Part shown: piece after piece, positions 7,048 through 14,700 of the stretch
Numbering within the stretch: the stretch's first letter is position 1
Layout of the letters: every line of letters begins with the position of its first letter
Assembly (NCBI RefSeq): GCF_012911875.1
Contig: NZ_JAAXKZ010000002.1
Span: 1-64,000 of the forward strand
Source: Pseudonocardia bannensis
GTDB taxonomy: Bacteria > Actinomycetota > Actinomycetes > Mycobacteriales > Pseudonocardiaceae
Direction of reading: 5' to 3'
DNA length: 64,000 nucleotides
Notes under the pieces: model-generated
What the model saw: only the letters and a program-made list of their open reading frames with translations
Databases searched by the model: none
Told to the model about the DNA's origin: nothing
Translations under genes and position numbers: made by a program

Positions 7048-8601
7048 TCAGATGCGGTCGACCGTGGCGTGGCCGTCGGTGAGCGACACCCTGATCTTGC
7101 GGCCCACGACCTCGTCCTCCGGACCCTCGGCGAGCGCGTCCGGGTACAGCGACAGGGCCTGTGCGCTGGCGGCGTCCCCGGGCGGCGTCGACGCCGCGAA
7201 CCGCCGTCCGTCCGCGGTGCGCGCGATGAGGAAGGCCTGCGCCGGCTCGCCGTCGCGGCCGTACTCGACGGTGGCGGTCTCCACCGTCATCTCGCCCTCG
7301 GCGGCCGGGGCGAGCTGCGGGGCCGGGCCGGCGGCGGCCGCGGTGTCCACGGCCTCCGGGTCGCCGATGTACCCGCGCGGGTGCGGGTCCCGGCCGAGCA
7401 GCACGGCGTGCTGGTGGGTGAGGTAGCCGCCGTTGGCGTGCACGAGCGCCGTGCGAGCACCGGTGCGCAGCCGGCCGGCCACCGCGACCAACGCGTGCAG
7501 GCTGTAGCTGCTCAACGGGCCGCCGAACGACGAGTGCCCGCCGGTCACGCTGGGCACGTCGGAGCGCGACATCCCCAGGTGGCCGGCCACGAGCTTGGGC
7601 ACCACCGGGAAGCAGCTGTAGACGTCGACGACGTCGAGTGCGTCGGTGGGGATGCCGCCCGCGGCGAGGCAACGGTCCAGCGCCGACTCCAGGGCCGGCG
7701 ACCGGTCGAAACCGGGCCTGGCCAGCACATCCGGGGAGTCGACGGCGCCGGCGCCACCCCACACGTACACGATCATGTCCTCGGGCACGCCGTACTCGCG
7801 GGCCGCGGCGAGTGAGGTGACGATCACCGCGGCGGCCTGGTCCACCATCGGCATCGCGTTCACGGCGAGCGGATAGGGCTCGCAGACCATCCGGTTGCCG
7901 GGGCCGACCGTCGCGATCTCCCCCGCCGACCGCACCTCCGGGTTCCAGGCCACGGGGTTGTCCGCGGCCACCCGCGAGAACGCGGCATAGAGGTCCGCGG
8001 CCCAGGTGGCGGCCTGCGCCGGGCTGTCACCGAGGCGGTGGCGCAGGGCGTTCTCGAACATCGGGTAGACCCGGGTCGGGAGTACCAGTCCGGCGGCCCG
8101 CATCGCCGGACTGCCCAGCTCGTCGGGGCTGAAAGCCGGGGGGCCACCGGGCTCGGCGCTCCAGCCGAGATCGCCCGCGGGGTCGACGCCGGCCTTGGCC
8201 AGGGCCACCACGCTGGCCTGCGCCTCGCCGCCGACGAGCAGCGACACCCGCGACTCCCCCGCCACCACCCGGGCGGCGGCGCGGTCGAGCAACTCGGCCG
8301 GCCGGTGCCCGCCGACCGGGGCGGCGAAGCGGTGCCTCGGCTGGGCGCCCAGCCGCTCGGCGAGGACGCCGGGCAGATCGTCGTAGCCCCAGCTCGCCAC
8401 GTTGACCACATCGATGGCGTCGACGTCGCGCAGCAACCGGCAGGCGCCGCTGCCCGCGGCGTCGGACGCGGCGGCGGCCACCGCGTCGAGGATCAGGCGA
8501 ACCGGTTCCCGGGCACCCGCCACCGTCCGGTCGCGGTTGCCCAGCACCTGGCCCGCACCGACCAGTACGGGCAGTCGTTCCTCGTCGCGCACCGCGCGCA
8601 C
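7048..8601 (-). CDS. Thiolase-like acyl-CoA acetyltransferase homologue lacking the usual cysteines
   Basis: A 517-residue protein with the thiolase double-fold, related to actinobacterial acetyl-CoA acetyltransferase/SCPx-like proteins, and with a C-terminal OB-like extension (about residues 410-517). Seen are VDVVDVYSCFPVV, the GGHSSFGGPLSSYSLHALV loop that corresponds to the catalytic-histidine region, and NGGYLTHQHA. The nucleophile region reads RFAAPVGGHRPAELLDRAA with no cysteine, and NGG replaces the C-terminal CxG motif. It may therefore bind acyl-CoA or act non-classically rather than cleave ketoacyl-CoA. The start is GTG 8601; GTG 8592 in the same frame is an alternative. Confidence 0.85.
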   Translation of the reverse strand: MRAVRDEERLPVLVGAGQVLGNRDRTVAGAREPVRLILDAVAAAASDAAGSGACRLLRDVDAIDVVNVASWGYDDLPGVLAERLGAQPRHRFAAPVGGHRPAELLDRAAARVVAGESRVSLLVGGEAQASVVALAKAGVDPAGDLGWSAEPGGPPAFSPDELGSPAMRAAGLVLPTRVYPMFENALRHRLGDSPAQAATWAADLYAAFSRVAADNPVAWNPEVRSAGEIATVGPGNRMVCEPYPLAVNAMPMVDQAAAVIVTSLAAAREYGVPEDMIVYVWGGAGAVDSPDVLARPGFDRSPALESALDRCLAAGGIPTDALDVVDVYSCFPVVPKLVAGHLGMSRSDVPSVTGGHSSFGGPLSSYSLHALVAVAGRLRTGARTALVHANGGYLTHQHAVLLGRDPHPRGYIGDPEAVDTAAAAGPAPQLAPAAEGEMTVETATVEYGRDGEPAQAFLIARTADGRRFAASTPPGDAASAQALSLYPDALAEGPEDEVVGRKIRVSLTDGHATVDRI

Positions 8602-8739
8602 GGTAATACAGACGGTTGCGGCCCGGAAACCGGGCCGACGGCGCGGGTACGATCGCCTGCGGCCGGCGCCGCGGCATCACCCGGCGACACACAGCTCCCG
8701 CACAGGAACCACTCACGACAGGCACAGCCCGCCGGGCGA

Positions 8740-9048
8740 GCCCGCACGCACACCCCGGCGGGTACCGAGGTGACGGTCGGGCTGACCCGCTCCGCCGACG
8801 GGGCCGCGCTGCTCACCGTCACCGACATCGGCCCCGGCATCCCGCCCGAGTTGCTGCCGCACGTCTTCGAGCGTTTCGCGCGCGGGGAGAAGTCGCGCTC
8901 GCGGGCCCAGGGCAGTACCGGGCTCAGGCTCGCGATCGTCGACGCGGTGGTGGCCGCGATCCGCGGGACCGTCGGGGTGCAGAGTGCGGCGGGCACACCG
9001 AGTTCACGGCGCGGCTGCCGGGCGGCGGCACGCCCGCACCGGACGTGA
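8740..9048 (+). pseudogene. Remnant of a sensor histidine kinase ATPase domain
   Basis: Only the C-terminal HATPase region is left. ARTHTPAGTEVTVGL corresponds to the N-box tail, VTDIGPGIPPELLPHVFERF to the G1 and F boxes, and GSTGLRLAIVDAVVAA to G2, where the usual GLGLAIV has changed to GLRLAIV. A frameshift near 9000 moves the last family residues (HTEFTARLP) into the next frame. The dimerisation domain, phospho-accepting histidine and membrane part are absent, and there is no adjacent response regulator. It cannot make a functional kinase. Confidence 0.8.
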
Positions 9049-9515
9049 CCGACCACGCGACCCCAGCCGGCACCCACCCTGACCCGGGGACTCCTCCTTC
9101 GGCCCCCGCTTCTCGACTCCCCGGTTCACCGACCGGCCGCGTTCACGGTCGTCCCGGAACGGCGGTGCGGGCGAGAACCGCGGTCAGTCGCGGGCGGCCC
9201 GGTGGTCGGTACACCGCGCGCAGTCGCGCCCGGGACGCAGGTGCTCGTGTGTCGCGCGCTCGGCGCCGCAGCGGCAGGTGCTCGAGATCGGGCCGCGGCG
9301 CGGCGTGGTACGGGCCGGGCGGGTGGCCCGGGCCGGCAGGGTGGCGGTGGTCGACCGGCCACGGCGCGGCAGGACGGAGGCGCTGTACAGCTGCATGAAG
9401 GTCCCCGACGAATCCGGTGGTGGACGGGCCGCGAGCGGCGGCCCACAGAATCGTCGTCATCCGCCCGTGACGTGTTGCAGGTCTTGATCGTGATTTCTGA
9501 CACATTCACGGCGTT
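9049..9515. other. Non-coding stretch apart from one possible small gene
   Basis: Between the kinase remnant and the transporter remnant I see no conserved protein except the possible cysteine-rich gene on the minus strand at 9184-9396. No tRNA, repeat array or clear hairpin was recognised. Confidence 0.5.
9184..9396 (-). CDS. Possible small cysteine-rich protein
   Basis: A 70-residue frame starting with ATG 9396, preceded by GGGGACCTTC. The N-terminal half is basic and Thr/Pro-rich. The C-terminal half, CRCGAERATHEHLRPGRDCA followed by RCTDH, has four cysteines and nearby histidines, arranged like a small zinc ribbon. I recall short actinobacterial proteins with a similar CxCG...HEHYRxGxDCxxC pattern, so it may be real, but the region is otherwise decayed and the N-terminus looks low in information. 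No function is proposed. Confidence 0.45.
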   Translation of the reverse strand: MQLYSASVLPRRGRSTTATLPARATRPARTTPRRGPISSTCRCGAERATHEHLRPGRDCARCTDHRAARD

Positions 9516-9917
9516 GTGAGTTCCGTCATGCGCCCCGGCTCACGGTCGATCGCCACGGCGCTGTGGGCGTTCCCGCTGTTCTGGCTGGTCGACATGGGTC
9601 AGACCTGGAGCATCACGCTCGCCCTGACCGTCGCCCAGCTGGCCCTGTCGATGATGTACGGCCCGCTCGCGGCATTCTTCTCCGAGATGTTCAGCGCCGA
9701 GCTGCGCTACAGCGGCGCGTCGCTGGGCTACCAGCTCGGTGCGCTGCTCGGCGGCGCGATCGCGCCACTGGTGTCAGTCGCCCTGCTCGAGACGACCGGC
9801 GGCACCGCCGCGATCTCGATCTACATCATCGTGGTGTCGCTGATCGCCATCGGCTGCACCCTCGCGCTCACCGAGACCTACCGGAACGAGATGGAGGACG
9901 CGAGGACCCACGCCTGA
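9516..9917 (+). pseudogene. C-terminal remnant of an MHS-family (metabolite:H+ symporter) MFS transporter
   Basis: The frame encodes 133 residues that match only the last third of a 12-helix major-facilitator protein of the metabolite:H+ symporter type. ALSMMYGPLAAFFSEMFSAE and RYSGASLGYQLGALLGGAIA are characteristic of transmembrane helices 10-11 in shikimate/proline-betaine-type permeases, followed by one last helix and a short charged tail. The first nine helices are missing and the sequence upstream does not encode them. An open frame can still be translated from GTG 9516, but a functional transporter is very unlikely. Confidence 0.8.
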
Positions 9918-9964
9918 GCCGCCCGTCCCGGCCGTACGGGCGGCCCGCTGTCAGACTGAGGATC

Positions 9965-11602
9965 GTGATCGACGCATTCCGCGCGGCGGCCGGCACCACC
10001 TTCGAACGGACAGCCGGGACGGTGCGCGCCCTCGGCGCGCTCACCCGCTCCGGGGTGGTGCGGCCGATCCGCCCGGACCGGCTCGTCGGGCTGGCCGGCG
10101 GGGTGTTGCGCTACGGGCTCAGTGTCGCCGGCGGGTACGCGGTGGGCGCCGCCCGGCACCCCCGCCGCACCGCGATCATCGACGACGCGGGCGCGGTGAG
10201 CTACGCCGAGATCCACTGGCGGACCGACCGGCTGGCCCGCGCCCTCGCCGACACCGGGATCGGCGAGGGCACCGCCGTCGGGGTGCTGTGCCGCAACCAC
10301 CGGGGGCCGATCGAGACGATGGTCGCGGCGGGCAAGCTGGGCGCCGACGTCGTCCTGCTCAACACCGGACTGTCCACCGAACAGCTCGGCGGGGTGGCCG
10401 ACGAGCTCGACCTGCACACCGTGGTGGCCGACGCCGAGTTCTCCGAGTCCGGGGTGCTCGCGAAGCTGCCCGCAGGGTGCAACGTGATCACCGCGTGGGG
10501 ATCGGCTCCGGAGGGTGGGACGACGCTCGAGGAGCTGATCGCCCGGGACGGGCGGTCGGCCCTGCCCGTCCGGCCGGCCCCGGGCCGCACGATCGTGCTC
10601 ACCTCCGGCACCACCGGCACGCCGAAGGGCGCGCGCCGGCCGCACCCGTCCAGCCTCGCGCCGGCCGCGTCGATCCTGTCCGAGATCCCGCTGCGAGCGG
10701 GCGAGACGGTGTTCATCGCGGCCCCCCTGTTCCACACGTGGGGCAACGCCGGCCTGTTGCTGGCGGTGCTGCACGGATCGACGGTGGTGCTGCGCCGCCG
10801 GTTCACCCCGCAGGCGCTGCTCGACACCGTCGCCGAGTACCACTGCGACGTGGTGTTCGCGGTGCCGGTGATGCTGCAGCGGGTGCTGGAGTCCGACACC
10901 GGTGGCCGGCTCGGTGATCGGCCGCGGGTGGTCGCGGTCAGCGGCTCGGCCCTGCCCGGCGACCTCGCGGTCGCGTTCATGGACCGCTTCGGCGACGTCC
11001 TCTACAACCTCTACGGCTCCACCGAGGTGTCCTGGGTGAGCATCGCCGGTCCGGCCGACCTGCGTGACGCACCGGGCACCGCGGGCCGTGCACCGGTGGG
11101 CACGCGGCTGCTGATCCTCGACGACGACGGCCGCCCGGTCCCGCCCGGCACCGAGGGTCGCGTCTTCGTCGGCAACGACCTGCCGTTCGAGGGCTACACC
11201 CGCGAGGGCGTCGAGATCGAGCAGCACGACGGGCTGCTGGGCACCGGTGACATCGGCCGGCTCGACGAACGTGGCCGGCTGCACCTCACCGGCCGCGCCG
11301 ACGACATGATCGTCTCGGGCGGGGAGAACGTGCACCCGGGCCCCGTCGAGGACCTCATCGCGCAGCACGACGAGGTACGGGAGGTGGCCGTGGTCGGGGT
11401 GCCCGACGAGTCGTTCGGGCAGCGCCTCGCGGCCTACGTGGTGGTGGCACCCGGCGCGTCGCTGGACGCCGACGCGGTGCGTGCACTCGTGAAGGGCCGG
11501 CTGGCCCGGTTCGCCGTCCCCCGCGACGTCGTGTTCGTCGACGAGCTGCCGCGCAACAGCACCGGCAAGGTCGTGACCCGCGAGCTCCCCCACCCGCAGT
11601 GA
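9965..11602 (+). CDS. AMP-forming acyl-CoA synthetase (fatty-acid/aryl-CoA ligase)
   Basis: A 545-residue ANL-superfamily ligase that activates a carboxylic acid as acyl-AMP and then acyl-CoA. The P-loop TIVLTSGTTGTPKGARR lies at residues ~209-225, the YGSTEVSW motif follows, then the TGD motif, the hinge GRADDMIVSGGENVHP and the catalytic lysine in RNSTGKVV. Length is normal. A ~60-residue N-terminal extension with hydrophobic stretches is typical of actinobacterial FadD12-like proteins. The GTG at 9965 follows a -10-like CAGACT by seven bases. The next gene is an acyl-CoA dehydrogenase homologue in the same direction, which suggests fatty-acid or aryl-acid catabolism. Confidence 0.92.
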   Translation: MIDAFRAAAGTTFERTAGTVRALGALTRSGVVRPIRPDRLVGLAGGVLRYGLSVAGGYAVGAARHPRRTAIIDDAGAVSYAEIHWRTDRLARALADTGIGEGTAVGVLCRNHRGPIETMVAAGKLGADVVLLNTGLSTEQLGGVADELDLHTVVADAEFSESGVLAKLPAGCNVITAWGSAPEGGTTLEELIARDGRSALPVRPAPGRTIVLTSGTTGTPKGARRPHPSSLAPAASILSEIPLRAGETVFIAAPLFHTWGNAGLLLAVLHGSTVVLRRRFTPQALLDTVAEYHCDVVFAVPVMLQRVLESDTGGRLGDRPRVVAVSGSALPGDLAVAFMDRFGDVLYNLYGSTEVSWVSIAGPADLRDAPGTAGRAPVGTRLLILDDDGRPVPPGTEGRVFVGNDLPFEGYTREGVEIEQHDGLLGTGDIGRLDERGRLHLTGRADDMIVSGGENVHPGPVEDLIAQHDEVREVAVVGVPDESFGQRLAAYVVVAPGASLDADAVRALVKGRLARFAVPRDVVFVDELPRNSTGKVVTRELPHPQ

Positions 11603-11758
11603 GCGTTGCGGCCGGCCCGGCGCCATCGCCGCCCGGCCGCGCGCGCCCCGTGCTTCCGACGCGCGCGTCCGGACGCGCTCGTGGTCGCACAACCCGCACG
11701 TAGGACCCCCCGGCCCACGCGCCGGGGCGCGGGGCCGTGTGGTGCGGTGGGGTTCGCG

Positions 11759-11764
11759 TAGCGT
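11759..11764 (+). promoter_or_regulatory. Putative -10 element of the acyl-CoA dehydrogenase-like gene
   Basis: TAGCGT lies eight bases before GTG 11773. The 170-base gap after the acyl-CoA synthetase gene supports an independent promoter here. Confidence 0.45.
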
Positions 11765-11772
11765 CGGGGGCC

Positions 11773-12954
11773 GTGCCGTCCACCGTCGAGGAGCTGTTCG
11801 CCCCGCCGGCCGCGATCGCCGGCCATCCGGCGGTCCGCGCCGCCGCCCGGCTCGCCGACGAGGTGCTGGCGCCGCACGCGACGGCCGCCGACGACCCGGC
11901 GCACGGCGTCGATCCGGCGCACCTCGCCCAGCTCGCCGGCGCCGGGCTGCTCAGCGTCAAGATCCCCCGCAGCGAGGGCGGGCACGGCGCGGACGACCGC
12001 GTGGACGCGGAGACCGTCGAGCTCATCAGTGGCGCCTGCGGGGCGACCTGGTTCGTCGCCACCCAGCACCGCACCCCGCAGGGCATGTCCCGGGGCCGGC
12101 TGACCGGGCTCGCGGACTCCGCCGTCGTGGTCGGCCCCGCGGCACAGCGGTTCCGGGCCGGCCTCGCCGACGCGAGCACGCTCTCGGGTATCGCCGTCGC
12201 CCACCTGCGCCGCCCGGGGACGCCCGCGGTGCGGGCCGAGCCGGCGCCCGGCGGGGGCTGGACCTTCACCGGGCACGCCGACTGGTGCACCGGCTGGGGC
12301 CTGACCGACCTGGTGATGATCGGCGCCACCACCGCCGACGACCGCTACGTCTTCGCTCTGCTGCCCGCCGCCGAGCGCCCCGGGTTGCGCGCCGGGACCG
12401 AGATCCCACTGGCCGTCATGGCCGGCACCCGGACCGTCGCCCTCGATCTCGACGGCCTGCAGATCGCGGGTGATGACGTCCTGTTCGACGTCGAGGGCCC
12501 GGCCTGGCGGGCCCACGACCTGGCCCGCACCGCCAACACGACGCCCGCGTCGCTGGGGCTGCTGCGCCGGGTGCTCGTCGAGCTGGAGCGGGTCGGCCTG
12601 CGCCGCGAGCGGCCGGAGGCCGCCGACCTCGCCGCACACCTCGCGGAGCTCGCCGCGGACCGCAGGTCGCAGGCGTACGCGCTGCTCACCGAGGTGCCGC
12701 TGGGTGTGCGGACCGCCGAGCGGACCGCATTGCGCGGCGAGATCACGGAGCTGACCGTCCGCGCCGCGCACGCCCTCATCGCCGCCCGGTCGGGAAGCGC
12801 GATGCTGCTGTCGAGCCCGGAGCAGCGGTGGGCGCGGGAGGCGGCGTTCCACCTGATCCAGGCCCAGACCGCACCGATCCGGGCCGCGCAGCTCGCGGCG
12901 TTCGGGGCGACCACACGGCTCGACCGGCGTCCGGAGATCGACACGGCGGTCTGA
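11773..12954 (+). CDS. Acyl-CoA dehydrogenase-like flavoprotein
   Basis: A 393-residue member of the acyl-CoA dehydrogenase superfamily. An N-terminal helical domain (HPAVRAAARLADEVLAPHA) is followed by a middle beta domain with GWTFTGHADWCTGWGLTDLV, which matches the flavin-contact region of the FadE/HsaA-like branch, and a C-terminal helical bundle. The usual catalytic glutamate motif of classical dehydrogenases is not obvious, so it may be a flavin-dependent hydroxylase or a dehydrogenase of unusual specificity. The start is GTG 11773. The upstream acyl-CoA synthetase suggests an acyl-CoA substrate; that is inference. Confidence 0.8.
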   Translation: MPSTVEELFAPPAAIAGHPAVRAAARLADEVLAPHATAADDPAHGVDPAHLAQLAGAGLLSVKIPRSEGGHGADDRVDAETVELISGACGATWFVATQHRTPQGMSRGRLTGLADSAVVVGPAAQRFRAGLADASTLSGIAVAHLRRPGTPAVRAEPAPGGGWTFTGHADWCTGWGLTDLVMIGATTADDRYVFALLPAAERPGLRAGTEIPLAVMAGTRTVALDLDGLQIAGDDVLFDVEGPAWRAHDLARTANTTPASLGLLRRVLVELERVGLRRERPEAADLAAHLAELAADRRSQAYALLTEVPLGVRTAERTALRGEITELTVRAAHALIAARSGSAMLLSSPEQRWAREAAFHLIQAQTAPIRAAQLAAFGATTRLDRRPEIDTAV

Positions 12955-13047
12955 TCCGGGGTACCGGTCGCCCACCCGTTGCTCCCACGCGACCGGCATG
13001 TCAGGTTGACCGGCGACGGCAGTGTCGCCGTCGGGAGGGAGCGCGAC

Positions 13048-14109
13048 ATGAGGGTCGAGACGCATCTGCCGCTGGGCAAGGTGGACCCGGGCATCCGGGC
13101 GGCGGAGATCAGCCTGGACCTCACGACGGTCGGCGCGCAGGCGGAGCTCGTCGAACGGCTGGGCTTCGACGGGCTGGTCCTCACCGAGACGAAGGAGGAT
13201 CCCTTCGTCGTCATGGCCGTCGGCGCCGACCGCACCGAGCGGCTGCGGCTCACCACCGCGGTGGCCATCGCGTTCCCGCGCAGCCCCACCGTCACGGCGA
13301 TGACCGCGTGGACGCTCGCCCGGCTGTCCCGGGGCCGCTTCACCCTCGGCCTCGGCACCCAGGTCAAGGGCCACATCGAGCGCCGCTACGGCATGCGCTG
13401 GTCGGCGCCCGGGCCGTGGATCAGGGAGTACGTCGACGCCGTGCGCGCGGTCTGGCGCACCTGGCAGGAGGGCGTCCCGCTCGACCACCGCGGCGAGCAC
13501 TACCAGCTCACGCTGATGAACCCGCTGTTCGACCCCGGGCCCATCGAGCACCCCGACATCCCCGTGCACCTCGCCGCCGTCCGCCCGGGCATGGCCCGGA
13601 TCGGCGGGCAGGTCGCCGACGGGGTGCGGCCGCACCCGATCTGCACCCGCGCCTACCTCGAGGACGTCCTGCGACCCGCCGTCGACGCGGGGGCCACCAG
13701 CCGCGGCCGCGCGCCGGAGGACGTCGAGGTGGTCGCGAGCCCACTGATCGTCACCGCGCCGAACGAGACCGAGCTGGCCAAGAAGGTCAGCGACGTCCGC
13801 GCGCGGATCTCGTTCTACGCCTCCACCCGCACCTACCGGCCGGTGTTCTCCCACCACGGCTGGGACGACATCGTCGAGCAGCTCTCCACGCTGTCCCGCG
13901 AGCAGCGCTGGGACGAGATGGAGGCTCTGGTGACCGACGAGATGGTGCACACCATCGGCGTCGTCGGCACCTACGACGAGATCGCCGAGAAGGTCTGGCG
14001 CCGCTACGAAGGAGTCTGCTCGGCCGTCGAGTTCAGCCTGCCGGTACACGGGCCGGAGGACCACGAGCGGTTGGCCGAGGCCGTGCGGGCCGTCCAGCGG
14101 GGCTTCTGA
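13048..14109 (+). CDS. LLM-class F420-dependent oxidoreductase (TIGR03617-like)
   Basis: A 353-residue TIM-barrel protein of the luciferase-like superfamily. Typical features are ISLDLTTVGAQAELVERLGF and DGLVLTETKEDPFV at the barrel start, RLRLTTAVAIAFPRSPTVTA, and LSRGRFTLGLGTQVKGHIER, the F420/FMN phosphate-binding region. The last two runs match the F420-dependent TIGR03617 branch. It would transfer hydride to or from coenzyme F420; substrate unknown. The start is ATG 13048 with GGGAGGGAG seven bases upstream, one of the better ribosome-binding sites here. It stands alone between genes of unrelated function. Confidence 0.85.
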   Translation: MRVETHLPLGKVDPGIRAAEISLDLTTVGAQAELVERLGFDGLVLTETKEDPFVVMAVGADRTERLRLTTAVAIAFPRSPTVTAMTAWTLARLSRGRFTLGLGTQVKGHIERRYGMRWSAPGPWIREYVDAVRAVWRTWQEGVPLDHRGEHYQLTLMNPLFDPGPIEHPDIPVHLAAVRPGMARIGGQVADGVRPHPICTRAYLEDVLRPAVDAGATSRGRAPEDVEVVASPLIVTAPNETELAKKVSDVRARISFYASTRTYRPVFSHHGWDDIVEQLSTLSREQRWDEMEALVTDEMVHTIGVVGTYDEIAEKVWRRYEGVCSAVEFSLPVHGPEDHERLAEAVRAVQRGF

Positions 14110-14169
14110 GAGCGGTCGACCATCCAGGCTGCTTGCCGCGACCGGCCCGCGCGGCGGCCCCCGGTTCGG

Positions 14170-14175
14170 CAGAGT
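14170..14175 (+). promoter_or_regulatory. Putative -10 element of the two PH-domain genes
   Basis: CAGAGT ends six bases before ATG 14182, giving a probable leaderless transcript for the overlapping gene pair that follows. Confidence 0.4.
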
Positions 14176-14181
14176 GGAACC

Positions 14182-14700
14182 ATGCAGACCGCACCGCCGC
14201 CCCCGCCGACTGCGCTCCCGCTGCGCCCGCCTGCCCACCAGGTGCACCCGCGGGCCGTGCGCTGGTGGCAGCTGCGCGACGTACTCGGCACGGTGCTGCT
14301 GACCGCCCCGCAACTGGCGGTGCTGCTGGTGCTCGGCGCCGACGCGCCGGGCTGGCTGCCGGTGACCGCCGGGGTCACCGCGGTGCTCGGGCTGGCGTAC
14401 GCGCTCGTCGTCCCGCGGATCCTGTACCGGATCCACCGCTGGGAGGTCACCGGCGAGGCCGTCTACACGCTCTCGGGCTGGCTCGTGCGGGAGTGGCGGA
14501 TCGCGCCGATCTCCCGGGTACAGACCGTCGACACCGAGCACGGGCCGCTGCAGCAGTTGCTCAAGCTGGCCAGCGTCACCGTGACGACGGCGTCGGCGCG
14601 CGGACCGGTCACGATCCGCGGGCTGGACGCGGACGACGCCGCCGAGCTGGCCCGCGTGCTCACCGAGACCACCCAGGCCGTGCCCGGGGACGCCACGTGA
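14182..14700 (+). CDS. Membrane protein with bacterial PH domain (YdbS-like)
   Basis: A 172-residue protein. A proline-rich N-terminus is followed by two hydrophobic segments (about residues 36-52 and 58-76) and then a bacterial PH-like domain with YRIHRWEVTGEAVYTLSGWL and APISRVQTVDTEHGPLQQLL, the classic DUF304 signature. In Bacillus the YdbS/YdbT pair confers tolerance to membrane-active compounds; here that role is inference from family. Its stop overlaps the start of the next, longer PH-domain gene (GTGA), so the two are translationally coupled and likely form one membrane complex. Confidence 0.88.
   Translation: MQTAPPPPPTALPLRPPAHQVHPRAVRWWQLRDVLGTVLLTAPQLAVLLVLGADAPGWLPVTAGVTAVLGLAYALVVPRILYRIHRWEVTGEAVYTLSGWLVREWRIAPISRVQTVDTEHGPLQQLLKLASVTVTTASARGPVTIRGLDADDAAELARVLTETTQAVPGDAT

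Noticed and set aside
9516-9917. A complete small transporter
   Set aside because: The 133 residues match only the last helices of a 12-helix MHS permease; small multidrug transporters have a different pattern.
11434-14541. A minus-strand open frame of over 1000 codons
   Set aside because: It is antisense to the acyl-CoA dehydrogenase-like, LLM and PH-domain genes, has Arg/Gly/Asp/His-rich composition and no family motif. Long antisense frames are expected at this GC content.
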